In this document: piece after piece, positions 33,224 through 41,676 of the stretch
Layout of the letters: the number at the start of each line of letters is the position of its first letter
Numbering within the stretch: the stretch's first letter is position 1
Assembly (NCBI GenBank): GCA_964251385.1
Contig: CAXUJK010000001.1
Location: forward strand, 124,001-188,000
From: CADCVW01 sp964251385
Lineage (GTDB): Bacteria; Pseudomonadota; Alphaproteobacteria; Sphingomonadales; Sphingomonadaceae
Reading direction: 5' to 3'
DNA length: 64,000 nt
The notes under the pieces: model-generated
What the model saw: only the letters and a program-made list of their open reading frames with translations
What the model was told of the DNA's origin: nothing
The model's database searches: none
Made by a program: the position numbers and the translations under genes

Positions 33224-35368
33224 TCAGTTCTGGCGGCTGAGGCGCAGCTTGGGAACCGCACCCGTCGCACGCAGCGATGCGCCGCGGCCCGACAGCGACG
33301 GGTTGGTCATGAAGTAGCGATGCAGGTTGAACGGCTTCGCGCCCGCCGCGTCGCGCGTGTAGCTGCCGTCGCTTTGCAGCGTCCAGCTCTGTTCGGTGTC
33401 GATCAGGCTCGCGACCATGACCTGGTCGAGGATTTGCGCGTGGCAGGTCGGGTTTTCGATCGGGAGCATGTATTCGACACGGCGGTCGAAATTGCGCGGC
33501 ATCCAGTCGGCGGACGAGATGTAGATCGCGGCGGCGCGGCTGGGCAGGCCTTCGCCGTTTCCGAACGCCCAGATGCGGCTGTGTTCGAGGAAGCGGCCCA
33601 CGACCGACTTGACGCGTATGTTGTCCGACAGGCCGGGCACGCCGGGGCGCAGGCAGCAGATGCCGCGGATGATGAGCTCGATCCGCACGCCCGCGGCGCT
33701 GGCGGCGTAGAGGCGTTCGATAATCGTTGGGTCGACGAGGCTGTTCATCTTGGCCCAGATCGCGGCGGGTTTTCCGGAGCCGATGTTGGCGATTTCGGCA
33801 TCGATCAGGCCGAGCAGCTTGTCTCGTAAACCTAATGGCGAGATCGTGAGAAGCTCGAGCCCCGCTGGTTCGACGTACCCGGTTATGTAATTGAAAAGCT
33901 GCGTGGCGTCGCGGCCCGCGCGCGGGTCTGCGGTGAAGAAGCTCAGGTCGGTGTAGATGCGCGCGGTGACGGGGTGATAGTTGCCCGTGCCGAAGTGGCA
34001 GTAGGTGCGGAAACCGTCGGGCTCGCGTCTGACCACCATCGACACCTTGGCGTGCGTCTTCCATTCGACGAAGCCGTACACGACCTGCACGCCCGCGCGC
34101 TCGAGCCGGTTGGCCCACAGCAGGTTCTGTTCCTCGTCGAATCGGGCTTTCAGTTCGACGACCGCGGTGACCGACTTGCCCGCGTCGGCGGCGGCGACGA
34201 GCGCGTCGATGACCGCGGACTGCTTGCCCGCGCGGTAGAGCGTCTGCTTGATCGCGACGACGTCCGGGTCGGCGGCGGCCTGCGCGAGGAAGGCGAGCAC
34301 GACATCGAACGATTCGTACGGGTGGTGGACGACGATGTCCTTGGCCCCGATCGCCGCGAAGCAGTCGCCGCCATGCTCGCGGATGCGTTCGGGGAAGCGT
34401 GGCGTGTAGGGCGGAAACTTGAGGTCGGGGCGCTCCTCGTCGACGAGCTGGCCCAGGTCCGCGATGCCGACGAAGCCGGTCGATTCGGCCACCAGCGCAT
34501 CGCGCGCGTCCACCCCGTCCTTGACCAGCGCGACCAATGCCGGCGGGGTGTCCGCCTCGAACTTGAGGCGGATGACGCGGCCGCGCCTTCGACGCCGGAT
34601 CGCCGTGCGGAAGAAGCGGACGAGGTCCTCGGCTTCCTCCTCGAGCTCGATGTCGCTGTCGCGAATGATGCGGAACGCGCCGAAACCCCCCACTTCGTAG
34701 CCGGGGAAGAGCAGCGACAAGTGACGGCGGACGACGGTCTCGACCGCGATGAAGCGGGCTTTCTCCCCCGGCAACCGCACGAACCGGGGCAGCGTGGCGG
34801 GGATCATCAGCAGCTCGGTGATCGGCTCGCCATCGCTTAGCCGCTTGAGGTCGAAGATCAGGCTGAAGCCCTTGTTCGGAATGAACGGGAACGGATGCGC
34901 CGGGTCGATCGCCTGGGGGGTGAGAACGGGAAATATCTGGCTGCGGAAATGCTCGGCGAGCCAGTCCGCGGCCGCGGGTTCGATATCCTGGTCGACGACG
35001 ATCTCGACGCCGGCGTCGCCCAGCGCGCCGACGAGGTCGTGCCAGACATTCTGCTGCGACCGGGTGAGCGCGTCGGCCTCCTGCGCGATCGCGCCGAGCT
35101 GCTGCGCGGGGGTGAGGCCGTCGACCGAGCGTTCCTCGACGTCCTGCAGCTGCTGGCCTTTCAGGCCCGCGACGCGAACCATGAAGAATTCGTCGAGGTT
35201 ATTGCCCGAGATCGACAGGAACCGCACGCGTTCGAGCAGCGGGTGCGCCGCGTTGCATGCCTCCTCCAGCACGCGGCGGTTGAACGCGAGCCACGACAGC
35301 TCGCGGTTGAAGAAGCGCGCGGACGGGTCGGCGGATGCGTCGATGGCGGGGCTGGTGGCGGTGGCCAT
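33224..35368 (-). CDS. ppk1: Polyphosphate kinase 1
   Basis: PPK1 is a membrane-associated enzyme that polymerises the gamma-phosphate of ATP into polyphosphate through a phospho-histidine. The 714-residue product has the four family domains: N-terminal (FFNRELSWLAFNRRVLEEA), the head domain, and the C1/C2 catalytic domains with the histidine block CHFGTGNYHPVTARIYTD and the late block LSDNIRVKSVVGRFLEHSRI. The start at ATG 35368 is followed by a short Ala-rich tail. Coupled to ppx at TGAATG. Confidence 0.96.
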   Translation of the reverse strand: MATATSPAIDASADPSARFFNRELSWLAFNRRVLEEACNAAHPLLERVRFLSISGNNLDEFFMVRVAGLKGQQLQDVEERSVDGLTPAQQLGAIAQEADALTRSQQNVWHDLVGALGDAGVEIVVDQDIEPAAADWLAEHFRSQIFPVLTPQAIDPAHPFPFIPNKGFSLIFDLKRLSDGEPITELLMIPATLPRFVRLPGEKARFIAVETVVRRHLSLLFPGYEVGGFGAFRIIRDSDIELEEEAEDLVRFFRTAIRRRRRGRVIRLKFEADTPPALVALVKDGVDARDALVAESTGFVGIADLGQLVDEERPDLKFPPYTPRFPERIREHGGDCFAAIGAKDIVVHHPYESFDVVLAFLAQAAADPDVVAIKQTLYRAGKQSAVIDALVAAADAGKSVTAVVELKARFDEEQNLLWANRLERAGVQVVYGFVEWKTHAKVSMVVRREPDGFRTYCHFGTGNYHPVTARIYTDLSFFTADPRAGRDATQLFNYITGYVEPAGLELLTISPLGLRDKLLGLIDAEIANIGSGKPAAIWAKMNSLVDPTIIERLYAASAAGVRIELIIRGICCLRPGVPGLSDNIRVKSVVGRFLEHSRIWAFGNGEGLPSRAAAIYISSADWMPRNFDRRVEYMLPIENPTCHAQILDQVMVASLIDTEQSWTLQSDGSYTRDAAGAKPFNLHRYFMTNPSLSGRGASLRATGAVPKLRLSRQN

Positions 35369-35398
35369 GGTGCGCGCTTAGCCGTTCTGCGATCGACC

Positions 35399-35485
35399 GT
35401 CATCCCGGCGCAATACGGGGATCTCAGGGGGTATGAAGCTGCCGGCAGTAGAACCCCGCCGAGATCCCAGCATGCGCTGGGATGG
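35399..35485. repeat. REP-like double hairpin, family B copy 5
   Basis: Left unit GTCATCCCGGCGCAATACGG (one half of the stem diverged), right unit GAGATCCCAGCATGCGCTGG with compensating bases that restore pairing (CCCAGC with GCTGGG). It lies between the ppk1 start and the hdaA stop. Confidence 0.8.
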
Positions 35486-35493
35486 CGACGTGT

Positions 35494-36207
35494 TCAGAAG
35501 CTGTCCTGGGTGCCGATGATCCCCCCCGCCTTCAAAGCGCGCTTCGCCATCGGGAGGGTCAGGCGCGCGCGCGCGCGCGTCGCCTGTTCGTCGAGCGCCT
35601 CTACTACGCGGCCGATGGCGACGTAGCTGCGTTCGACGCGGGGGAGCAGATAGCGTGCGAGTTCGGGAGGTGGTGCCAGCCCGCGTGCGGCCAGCAGCTT
35701 CGCGAGCAGCGCCTCGAACAGCGCGTCGTCGGGCAGGCCGATCGCGACGCGCGGCGTGGCCGCGACTCGCGAGGCAAGGTCGGGCAGGCGCACGGACCAG
35801 GGCGCATCGTCCGCGACCAGGATCAACGGGCGACGGGTTTCCTGCGCTTCGTTCCAGGCGTGGAAGATCGCTTCCTCGTCGTGCGCGGGCGCGTCGTCGA
35901 ACAGGCGCCCGCCAAGACTCGCGACGGCGCGGCGCGACAGCAGACTGCGCCCGGACCTGCGCGGACCGGTGAGCAGGGTCGTCATGACGGGCCATCCGCC
36001 GGGCGCATCGAAGTGGCGCACCGCGGCGCGATTCGCATCCGAGACGAAGAAGTCTGCCAGCGGCAGTTCGCCGGGCCAGCCGAACGGCAGGCCGAGCTGG
36101 CGTCCGGCTGCGTTGGGAGCGACTACGTGCGGCGCGTCTATGGCTCGGCTCCGTCCGATCCGGCGCGGCGCATGCGCAAGGCGCTTCCCTCGCCTTCCAA
36201 GACCCAT
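35494..36207 (-). CDS. hdaA: DnaA regulatory inactivator HdaA (Hda)
   Basis: HdaA, an AAA+ protein bound to the replication clamp, promotes hydrolysis of DnaA-ATP so that replication starts once per cycle. Visible are an N-terminal clamp-binding-like stretch (QLGLPFGWP), the P-loop region LLTGPRRSGRSLLSR, and the sensor region ending with ARLTLPMAKRALK. The only canonical start in frame is the ATG at 36207, which would sit 70 bases inside the upstream gene. An ATA at 36141 in an ATAG overlap has a better ribosome site (see findings). A 17-base GC-alternating tract lies at 35563-35579. Confidence 0.83.
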   Translation of the reverse strand: MGLGRRGKRLAHAPRRIGRSRAIDAPHVVAPNAAGRQLGLPFGWPGELPLADFFVSDANRAAVRHFDAPGGWPVMTTLLTGPRRSGRSLLSRRAVASLGGRLFDDAPAHDEEAIFHAWNEAQETRRPLILVADDAPWSVRLPDLASRVAATPRVAIGLPDDALFEALLAKLLAARGLAPPPELARYLLPRVERSYVAIGRVVEALDEQATRARARLTLPMAKRALKAGGIIGTQDSF

Positions 36208-37385
36208 CCCCGCGCGGCGAGCGACGCGCGCAACGCAGCAACGTCTCCCGAATAGATGATCCGCATCAGCGAGGTGCCGCCGACGGCGAGACTGGTCACG
36301 GTCGCGCTGCCTACCCCGCCCACGCCGCGCGCGGCGGCTTCGGCCGCGTCGACCGACCCCGCCGTCGGCGTTTCCACCCGGATCGTGACGGCGGTGAACG
36401 CGGCCGGGCGCGACGGGTCGGGGATCGCGGCCCTGACGTCGTTCGCGGCGGGCCTGTCGACCGGCTTCTCCTCGACTTCCTCGACTTCGATCACGACCTC
36501 GGGAACTTCGATGATGAGCGACGGGTCGGAGGTCATGCGCCCTTCGCCCAAGGCGCGCGTATATGCCGCGTCGATGCGCGCGACGCCTGCATCCATCAGC
36601 TTGGGGAGGCCAGCGCTATTCGGCACGCGCAAGGTGAAGCGGTCGATGATCTCGCCGTCCGGCCCGTGGCGCGCGATGAACTCGCCGATCGCGGGGCCGC
36701 CTGGCCACAGGCGACGGACGCGCACTTCGGGCACGACGATGTCGGACGCGCCGTACAGGTCGAGCAGCAGCCGCCACTGCCCGCGCCCCGGCCGGTTCGC
36801 CTGCGCCGCATTGAGCAGCAGCGGGTCGATGCCCGATCCGGTCGGTCGCACATAGTCGATCGCGCTGTTGCCCGTGCGGAACCGCGCCCAGGCGCGCTGC
36901 CATTCGTTGCGGACTTCCAGCGACGTCGGCGTTCCGCCGCTGATCATGACGGGGATGACGAGCATGGGCGCGGACCGCGTGACCTGCCCCTGCACGCCGA
37001 GCAGCGATCCGGCGCGCGACTTGTCGAACAGGACGCCCAGCTGCGCGATGTAGCGCGTGGGTCCGATCTGTTCGGATTCGACGATGATTCCGGACACGAT
37101 CGCATCCAGCGTCGAGTCGGGGAGCGTCGGCGCTTCAGAGAGGTCGCCGCCGTGCGTCTTGGCGTAGAGCATCTTCCAGCCCCGCCGCTGCGCCTCGCGC
37201 CAACCCGCGAGCCGCGCCGCCTCCGCGGTCTTGCCGCTAATGTCGACGGACACGCCGTTGACTTCGTAGGAGGACGAGCTGTCGAGCGGCGCGATCCCGC
37301 GATCCCCGCTCTCGATCTGCGCGACGAGTGCGGTGCCCGCCAGCAGGAGGGCGGCACAGGCGACAGCGGTTGAACGGGATTTCAC
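36138..37385 (-). CDS. Exported protein of unknown function upstream of hdaA
   Basis: A 415-residue product with a signal peptide (STAVACAALLLAGTALVAQ). The mature part begins with a region resembling the DUF2066 fold (VSVDISGKTAEAARLAGWREAQRRGW, then a YIAQLGVLFDKSRAGSLL core), a central PEVRVRRLWPGGPAIGEF segment, a highly acidic linker (EVPEVVIEVEEVEEKP), and a small C-terminal domain (about 325-405) that could be a metal- or peptide-binding ferredoxin-like fold. I am not sure of any family. In several gammaproteobacteria a DUF2066 gene lies between hda and purM, which is the same order as here. Confidence 0.75.
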   Translation of the reverse strand: MKSRSTAVACAALLLAGTALVAQIESGDRGIAPLDSSSSYEVNGVSVDISGKTAEAARLAGWREAQRRGWKMLYAKTHGGDLSEAPTLPDSTLDAIVSGIIVESEQIGPTRYIAQLGVLFDKSRAGSLLGVQGQVTRSAPMLVIPVMISGGTPTSLEVRNEWQRAWARFRTGNSAIDYVRPTGSGIDPLLLNAAQANRPGRGQWRLLLDLYGASDIVVPEVRVRRLWPGGPAIGEFIARHGPDGEIIDRFTLRVPNSAGLPKLMDAGVARIDAAYTRALGEGRMTSDPSLIIEVPEVVIEVEEVEEKPVDRPAANDVRAAIPDPSRPAAFTAVTIRVETPTAGSVDAAEAAARGVGGVGSATVTSLAVGGTSLMRIIYSGDVAALRASLAARGWVLEGEGSALRMRRAGSDGAEP

Positions 37386-37465
37386 CGGGCGTCCTTAGCC
37401 CGAACGATCGGACACGCGAAAGGCCGGATGTGGCGCGTGGCCGGGAGAGAGGCTATCCGCCCCAA

Positions 37466-38554
37466 ATGAACGAACCCTACACCTACGCCGACGCGGGCGT
37501 GTCGATCGCGGGCGGCAACGCGCTCGTCAAACGCATTGCGCCGCTGGCCAGAGCGACCGCGCGGGCGGGAGCGGGAGCGGAGCTGGGCGGTTTCGGGGGT
37601 TTCTTCGACCTCAAGGCCGCAGGCTATGTCGACCCGCTGCTCGTCGCGGCGAACGACGGCGTAGGCACCAAGCTCAAGCTCGCGATCGACGCGGGGCGGC
37701 ACGACGGCGTCGGAATCGATCTCGTCGCGATGTGCGCCAACGACCTCGTCGTGCAGGGCGCCGAGCCGCTCTTCTTTCTCGACTATTTCGCGTGCGGGAC
37801 GCTCGATGGGGACGTCGCGGAAGCCGTCGTCGCGGGCATCGCAAACGGGTGCCGCATCGCGGGCTGCGCGCTGATCGGGGGCGAGACCGCCGAGATGCCC
37901 GGCATGTACGCGCCGGGCGACTACGACCTGGCGGGCTTCTGCGTCGGCGCGGTCGAACGCGGCGAAGCGCTGACCGGCGAGGCAATTGCCGACGGGGATG
38001 TGATCCTGGGGCTCGCATCGTCGGGCGTGCACTCGAACGGCTATTCTCTCGTGCGACGGCTCGCGGCGGACAAAGGGTGGCGGCTCGATCGGCCAGCCTT
38101 GTTCGATCCGGACCGGCTGCTGATCGACCATTTGCTGGAGCCGACGCGCATCTACGTGCAGTCGCTGCTGCCTGCGGTGCGCGCGGGGCTGATCAACGGT
38201 CTGGCGCATATTACGGGCGGAGGCTTGCTCGAAAACATTCCCCGCGTGCTGCCCGAAGGTCTTCGTTCCGAGATCAACGCGGACGGGTGGCCGCAACCGC
38301 GACTCATGGCGTTCCTGCAGGCACAGGGGAACATCGAACCCGGCGAGTTCGCGCGCACGTTCAACTGCGGGATCGGCATGGCCGTCATCGTCGAGCCAGC
38401 GCGTGTCGGCGAAGTAACGGCGGCGCTGCGGGAAGCGGGCGAGACGGTGCACCGCATCGGGCGGGTCGTTGCAGGACCGCGCGGATGCACGGTCAGCGGC
38501 TCCGTCGAGACTTGGAGCGCGCGCGCGGATTGGCGCGCCGACCACGATGCGTGA
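37466..38554 (+). CDS. purM: Phosphoribosylformylglycinamidine cyclo-ligase (AIR synthetase)
   Basis: Converts FGAM to AIR in purine synthesis. The 362-residue product has the ATP-grasp-unlike PurM fold: YADAGVSIAGGNALV at the start, VAANDGVGTKLKLAIDAG, MCANDLVVQGAEPLFFLDYFACG, IGGETAEMPGMY and HITGGGLLENIPRVL. The ATG at 37466 lies at the proper distance from the conserved Y-D-AGV; the upstream in-frame ATG is not supported. The stop overlaps purN by 8 bases, so the two purine genes are coupled. Confidence 0.95.
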   Translation: MNEPYTYADAGVSIAGGNALVKRIAPLARATARAGAGAELGGFGGFFDLKAAGYVDPLLVAANDGVGTKLKLAIDAGRHDGVGIDLVAMCANDLVVQGAEPLFFLDYFACGTLDGDVAEAVVAGIANGCRIAGCALIGGETAEMPGMYAPGDYDLAGFCVGAVERGEALTGEAIADGDVILGLASSGVHSNGYSLVRRLAADKGWRLDRPALFDPDRLLIDHLLEPTRIYVQSLLPAVRAGLINGLAHITGGGLLENIPRVLPEGLRSEINADGWPQPRLMAFLQAQGNIEPGEFARTFNCGIGMAVIVEPARVGEVTAALREAGETVHRIGRVVAGPRGCTVSGSVETWSARADWRADHDA

Positions 38555-39134
38555 CCGCGCGCGCGTCGCGGTGCTGATATCGGGCCGCGGGTCGAACATG
38601 GCGGCGCTCGTCGAAGCGGCGCGCATGCCCGACTGCCCGTACGAAGTCGTCCTTGTCGCTTCCAACGTGGTCGACGCGCCGGGGCTCGATTTCGCCCGCG
38701 CGGCGGGCATCGCGACGTTCGCGCACGATCACCGCGGCGTGCCGCGCGCGGAGTTCGACGCGACGCTCGACAGGACCTTGCGCGAAGCGGGTGCCGATTG
38801 GGTCGCGCTGGCCGGGTACATGCGGCTGCTCTCGCCCGCGTTCGTCGCGGGCTGGGCTGGGCGGATCGTCAACATCCACCCGTCGCTGCTGCCCAAGTAC
38901 AAGGGCCTGCACACGCACGAACGCGCGCTTGCCGCGGGCGATGCGGTCGCGGGCTGCTCGGTGCACCTCGTCACGGAAGCGCTCGACGATGGACCTGTGC
39001 TGGAACGCATGGAGGTCCCGGTGCTCGAAGGCGACACGGCCGACACGCTTGCCGCGCGCGTGCTCGTCGCCGAGCATGAGCTCTATCCGCAGGTGCTGGC
39101 GGACCTCGTCAGCCGACGATCTCTTCGGGCTTGA
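38547..39134 (+). CDS. purN: Phosphoribosylglycinamide formyltransferase
   Basis: Transfers a formyl group from 10-formyl-THF to GAR in purine synthesis. The 195-residue product has VLISGRGSNMAALVEAA for the phosphate loop, ALAGYMRLLSPAFV, the catalytic block IVNIHPSLLPKYKGLHTHERALAAG with the invariant Asn-His-Asp system (the Asp follows in EALDDGPVL), and a normal C-terminus. It overlaps purM by 8 bases and its end overlaps ndk by 26 bases. Confidence 0.95.
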   Translation: MRDRARVAVLISGRGSNMAALVEAARMPDCPYEVVLVASNVVDAPGLDFARAAGIATFAHDHRGVPRAEFDATLDRTLREAGADWVALAGYMRLLSPAFVAGWAGRIVNIHPSLLPKYKGLHTHERALAAGDAVAGCSVHLVTEALDDGPVLERMEVPVLEGDTADTLAARVLVAEHELYPQVLADLVSRRSLRA

Positions 39135-39531
39135 AGAAGAACGCGATCTCGGTCGCCGCATTCTCTTCGCTGTCGGAGCCGTGCACCGTGTTCGCCTCGA
39201 TCGATTCGGCATGAACCTTGCGGATCGTGCCTTCATCGGCGTTGTCCGGGTTGGTCGCGCCCATGATCTTGCGGTTGGCGGCGACCGCGTCCTCGCCTTC
39301 CAGGACCTGAACGACGACGGGGCCGCTAGTCATGAACGTCACGAGGTCGTTGAAGAACGGGCGTTCGCGATGGACGCCGTAGAACCCTTCAGCCTGTTCG
39401 CGGGTCATGTGGATGCGGCGCGACGCGACGACGCGCAGGCCCGCGTCCTCCAGCATCGCGGTGACCGCGCCTGTCAGATTGCGTCGCGTGGCGTCGGGCT
39501 TGAGGATCGAAAAAGTGCGGGTCGTCGCCAT
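39109..39531 (-). CDS. ndk: Nucleoside diphosphate kinase
   Basis: Equilibrates nucleoside triphosphates through a phospho-histidine. The 140-residue product has the N-terminal TFSILKPDATRRNLTG and the active-site block TVHGSDSEENAATEIAFFF with the catalytic His. Length is standard. It is convergent with purN; the last 26 bases overlap. Confidence 0.97.
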   Translation of the reverse strand: MATTRTFSILKPDATRRNLTGAVTAMLEDAGLRVVASRRIHMTREQAEGFYGVHRERPFFNDLVTFMTSGPVVVQVLEGEDAVAANRKIMGATNPDNADEGTIRKVHAESIEANTVHGSDSEENAATEIAFFFKPEEIVG

Positions 39532-39600
39532 GGTGCGGAGCGGCTCTTGTCTGTGAATGGGGAAGCCGCGCCCTTACGAGCTGCGCACGGCCGCGACAAG

Positions 39601-40041
39601 CTAAGGGCCCTCGCGCCACTTGCCCGCGTCGTCCTGCTTCCAGAACTTGCGGATCACCTCCGCCTTGCCCGCCAGCGCGCGCCATTGCTTTCGGGCGTCG
39701 TCGATGCGTGCCTCGTCGAACAGGTAGAAGGCGCGGTCGAAGCCGAGCGCTGCCTCGTGCCAGACCCCGTCCGCCAAAGCCACGTTGCGCGCGCCGTTCG
39801 CCGCGAGGATCGTTCGAGACAGCAGCACGGGCTGCGCGGTGTCGTCCGCCCCGCCTTCGCGGGCGTGAGGGAGGAAGCTTGCGGGCGCGTAATCCCACAA
39901 TTGACGGTCGAGTCGCGCGAGCATCGTCTCCTCTTCCGCCACTATCAGCAGGCGTCCGCCGTCGGCTAGGACACGCTCGGCGATGCGCGGCAGGACGCGG
40001 TCGAGCGGGGTGGCGGCGAGGTGGTAGAAGTCGACCTGCAT
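39601..40041 (-). CDS. holC: DNA polymerase III chi subunit
   Basis: Chi binds psi and single-strand-binding protein in the clamp loader. The 146-residue product matches the family in QVDFYHL at the start, CRIAERVLADGGRLLIVAEEE-type helix-strand blocks, DRQLWDYAPASFLPHA, and a conserved end (WKQDDAGKWREG). It follows pepA by 11 bases, the usual proteobacterial pairing. Confidence 0.86.
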   Translation of the reverse strand: MQVDFYHLAATPLDRVLPRIAERVLADGGRLLIVAEEETMLARLDRQLWDYAPASFLPHAREGGADDTAQPVLLSRTILAANGARNVALADGVWHEAALGFDRAFYLFDEARIDDARKQWRALAGKAEVIRKFWKQDDAGKWREGP

Positions 40042-40052
40042 GGACGCTCCGT

Positions 40053-41519
40053 CTACGCCTCGAACGCATCCTCCACCAGTTGATCCAGCAGCCGCACGCC
40101 GTACCCGGTCGCGCCCTTGTCGTACGTCGCGCCCGCCTTGTTCGCCCAGACCATGCCCGCGATGTCGAGATGCGCCCACTTCACGCCTTGGTTGACGAAG
40201 CGTTGCAGGAAGCATGCGGCGGTGATCGACCCGGCTTCGCGCGCGCCCGCGTTCTTCATGTCGGCGATGGGCGAGTCCATCATGCGGTCGTACGCGTCGC
40301 CCAGCGGGAAGCGCCACAGGCGGTCGCCCGACGTCTTGCCCGCCGCGTCGAGCTTCGCCGCCAAGTCGTCGTCGTTGGAGAAGATGCCGCCATATTCGTG
40401 GCCCAGGCTGACGATCATCGCGCCCGTCAGCGTGGCGAGGTCGATCATGAATTCGGGATCGTGCGTCTGCTGGCACCAGGTCATCGCGTCGCACAGGACG
40501 AGGCGACCTTCGGCGTCCGTGTTGATGATCTCGATCGTCTGCCCGGACATGGACGTCACGACGTCGCCCGGGCGCTGCGCGGTCCCGGATGGCATGTTCT
40601 CGGCGAGCGTGCAGATGCCGATCACGTTGGCCTTGGCCTTGCGCCCGGCCAGCACGGACATCGCGCCCGCGACGGCGGCCGCGCCGCCCATGTCCCACTT
40701 CATCGACTCCATACCGGCCGCCGGTTTGATCGAGATGCCGCCCGTGTCGAACGTCACGCCCTTGCCGATCAGCGCGAGGGGGCGCGCATCAACGCCTCCG
40801 TTCCAGCGCATCGCGATCAACCGCGCGGGCTGCGCCGATCCCTGCGCGACGCCGAGCAGCGCGTTCATGCCTAGCCGCTTCATCTCCTCGGGCTCGAGCA
40901 CCTGGATCTCGACGCCGAGGTCGGTCAGGTGTCGGCAGCGGTCGACGAAGGAGACGGGGTAGATGACATTGGCCGGCTCGCTGACCAAGTCGCGGGTGAA
41001 GCTGACGCCCGCGAGGACGGGGGCGTAGCGTCCCTCCCAGCGGGCCTGCGCGTCCTCGCCGCCGCCGACGATGACCACTTCGGTCAGGGTCGGTTGCTGC
41101 TTGGCCTTCAGCGTCGTGCGGTACGCATCGAAGCGGTAGGCGCGGAGCGCCGCGCCCAGTGCAATACGGGCGGCTGCGTCGCCGTCCATGCCGAGCCGGG
41201 TCAGGTCGACCACCAGCGTCGTTTCTCCGGAACAGAGCAGCTTTGCGGTCAGGCCGCCGCCGAGTTTCTCCAGCGTAGCGGCGGTCGGCGTGTCCTTGCC
41301 GAGCCCGGCGAGCAGCACGCGTCGCGCACCGTTCTCCTCCGGCAGGAACAGTTCGGCCACGCCCGACGCCTCGCCTTCGAAACGCTGGTGCGCGAGGCTT
41401 GCCGCGACCGCCGCGCCCCCGCCGCCGGGCAGGCGCGCGTCCGAACCGTCGGCATCGCGCACCGGAATGGCGAGCGCATGGGCACCCTGCGGGCGTTCGG
41501 CGGCGAAGCGGATCTGCAT
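40053..41519 (-). CDS. pepA: Leucyl aminopeptidase (M17)
   Basis: A cytosolic hexameric metallo-aminopeptidase with two metal ions. The 488-residue product has a variable N-terminal domain (about 1-170), and the catalytic domain with LIGKGVTFDTGGISIKPAAGME (Lys and Asp ligands) and the NTDAEGRLVLCDAM signature. In E. coli PepA also binds DNA; whether that holds here is unknown. It is divergent from lptD across 155 bases. Confidence 0.94.
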   Translation of the reverse strand: MQIRFAAERPQGAHALAIPVRDADGSDARLPGGGGAAVAASLAHQRFEGEASGVAELFLPEENGARRVLLAGLGKDTPTAATLEKLGGGLTAKLLCSGETTLVVDLTRLGMDGDAAARIALGAALRAYRFDAYRTTLKAKQQPTLTEVVIVGGGEDAQARWEGRYAPVLAGVSFTRDLVSEPANVIYPVSFVDRCRHLTDLGVEIQVLEPEEMKRLGMNALLGVAQGSAQPARLIAMRWNGGVDARPLALIGKGVTFDTGGISIKPAAGMESMKWDMGGAAAVAGAMSVLAGRKAKANVIGICTLAENMPSGTAQRPGDVVTSMSGQTIEIINTDAEGRLVLCDAMTWCQQTHDPEFMIDLATLTGAMIVSLGHEYGGIFSNDDDLAAKLDAAGKTSGDRLWRFPLGDAYDRMMDSPIADMKNAGAREAGSITAACFLQRFVNQGVKWAHLDIAGMVWANKAGATYDKGATGYGVRLLDQLVEDAFEA

Positions 41520-41676
41520 GCGATATCCTTGGAAACGGGCGTCAACCCTCTGTTGGGCGTGGCGGTGCGCGGTGCAACCCCCTTGAGGCGCTTAACCATC
41601 CGTTGCGGTGGCGCGCGCCCGATGCGATAGGCGAAGCTTGGTCGCGCGGCGCAGCGGCGGGGATGACACGGGCTTG

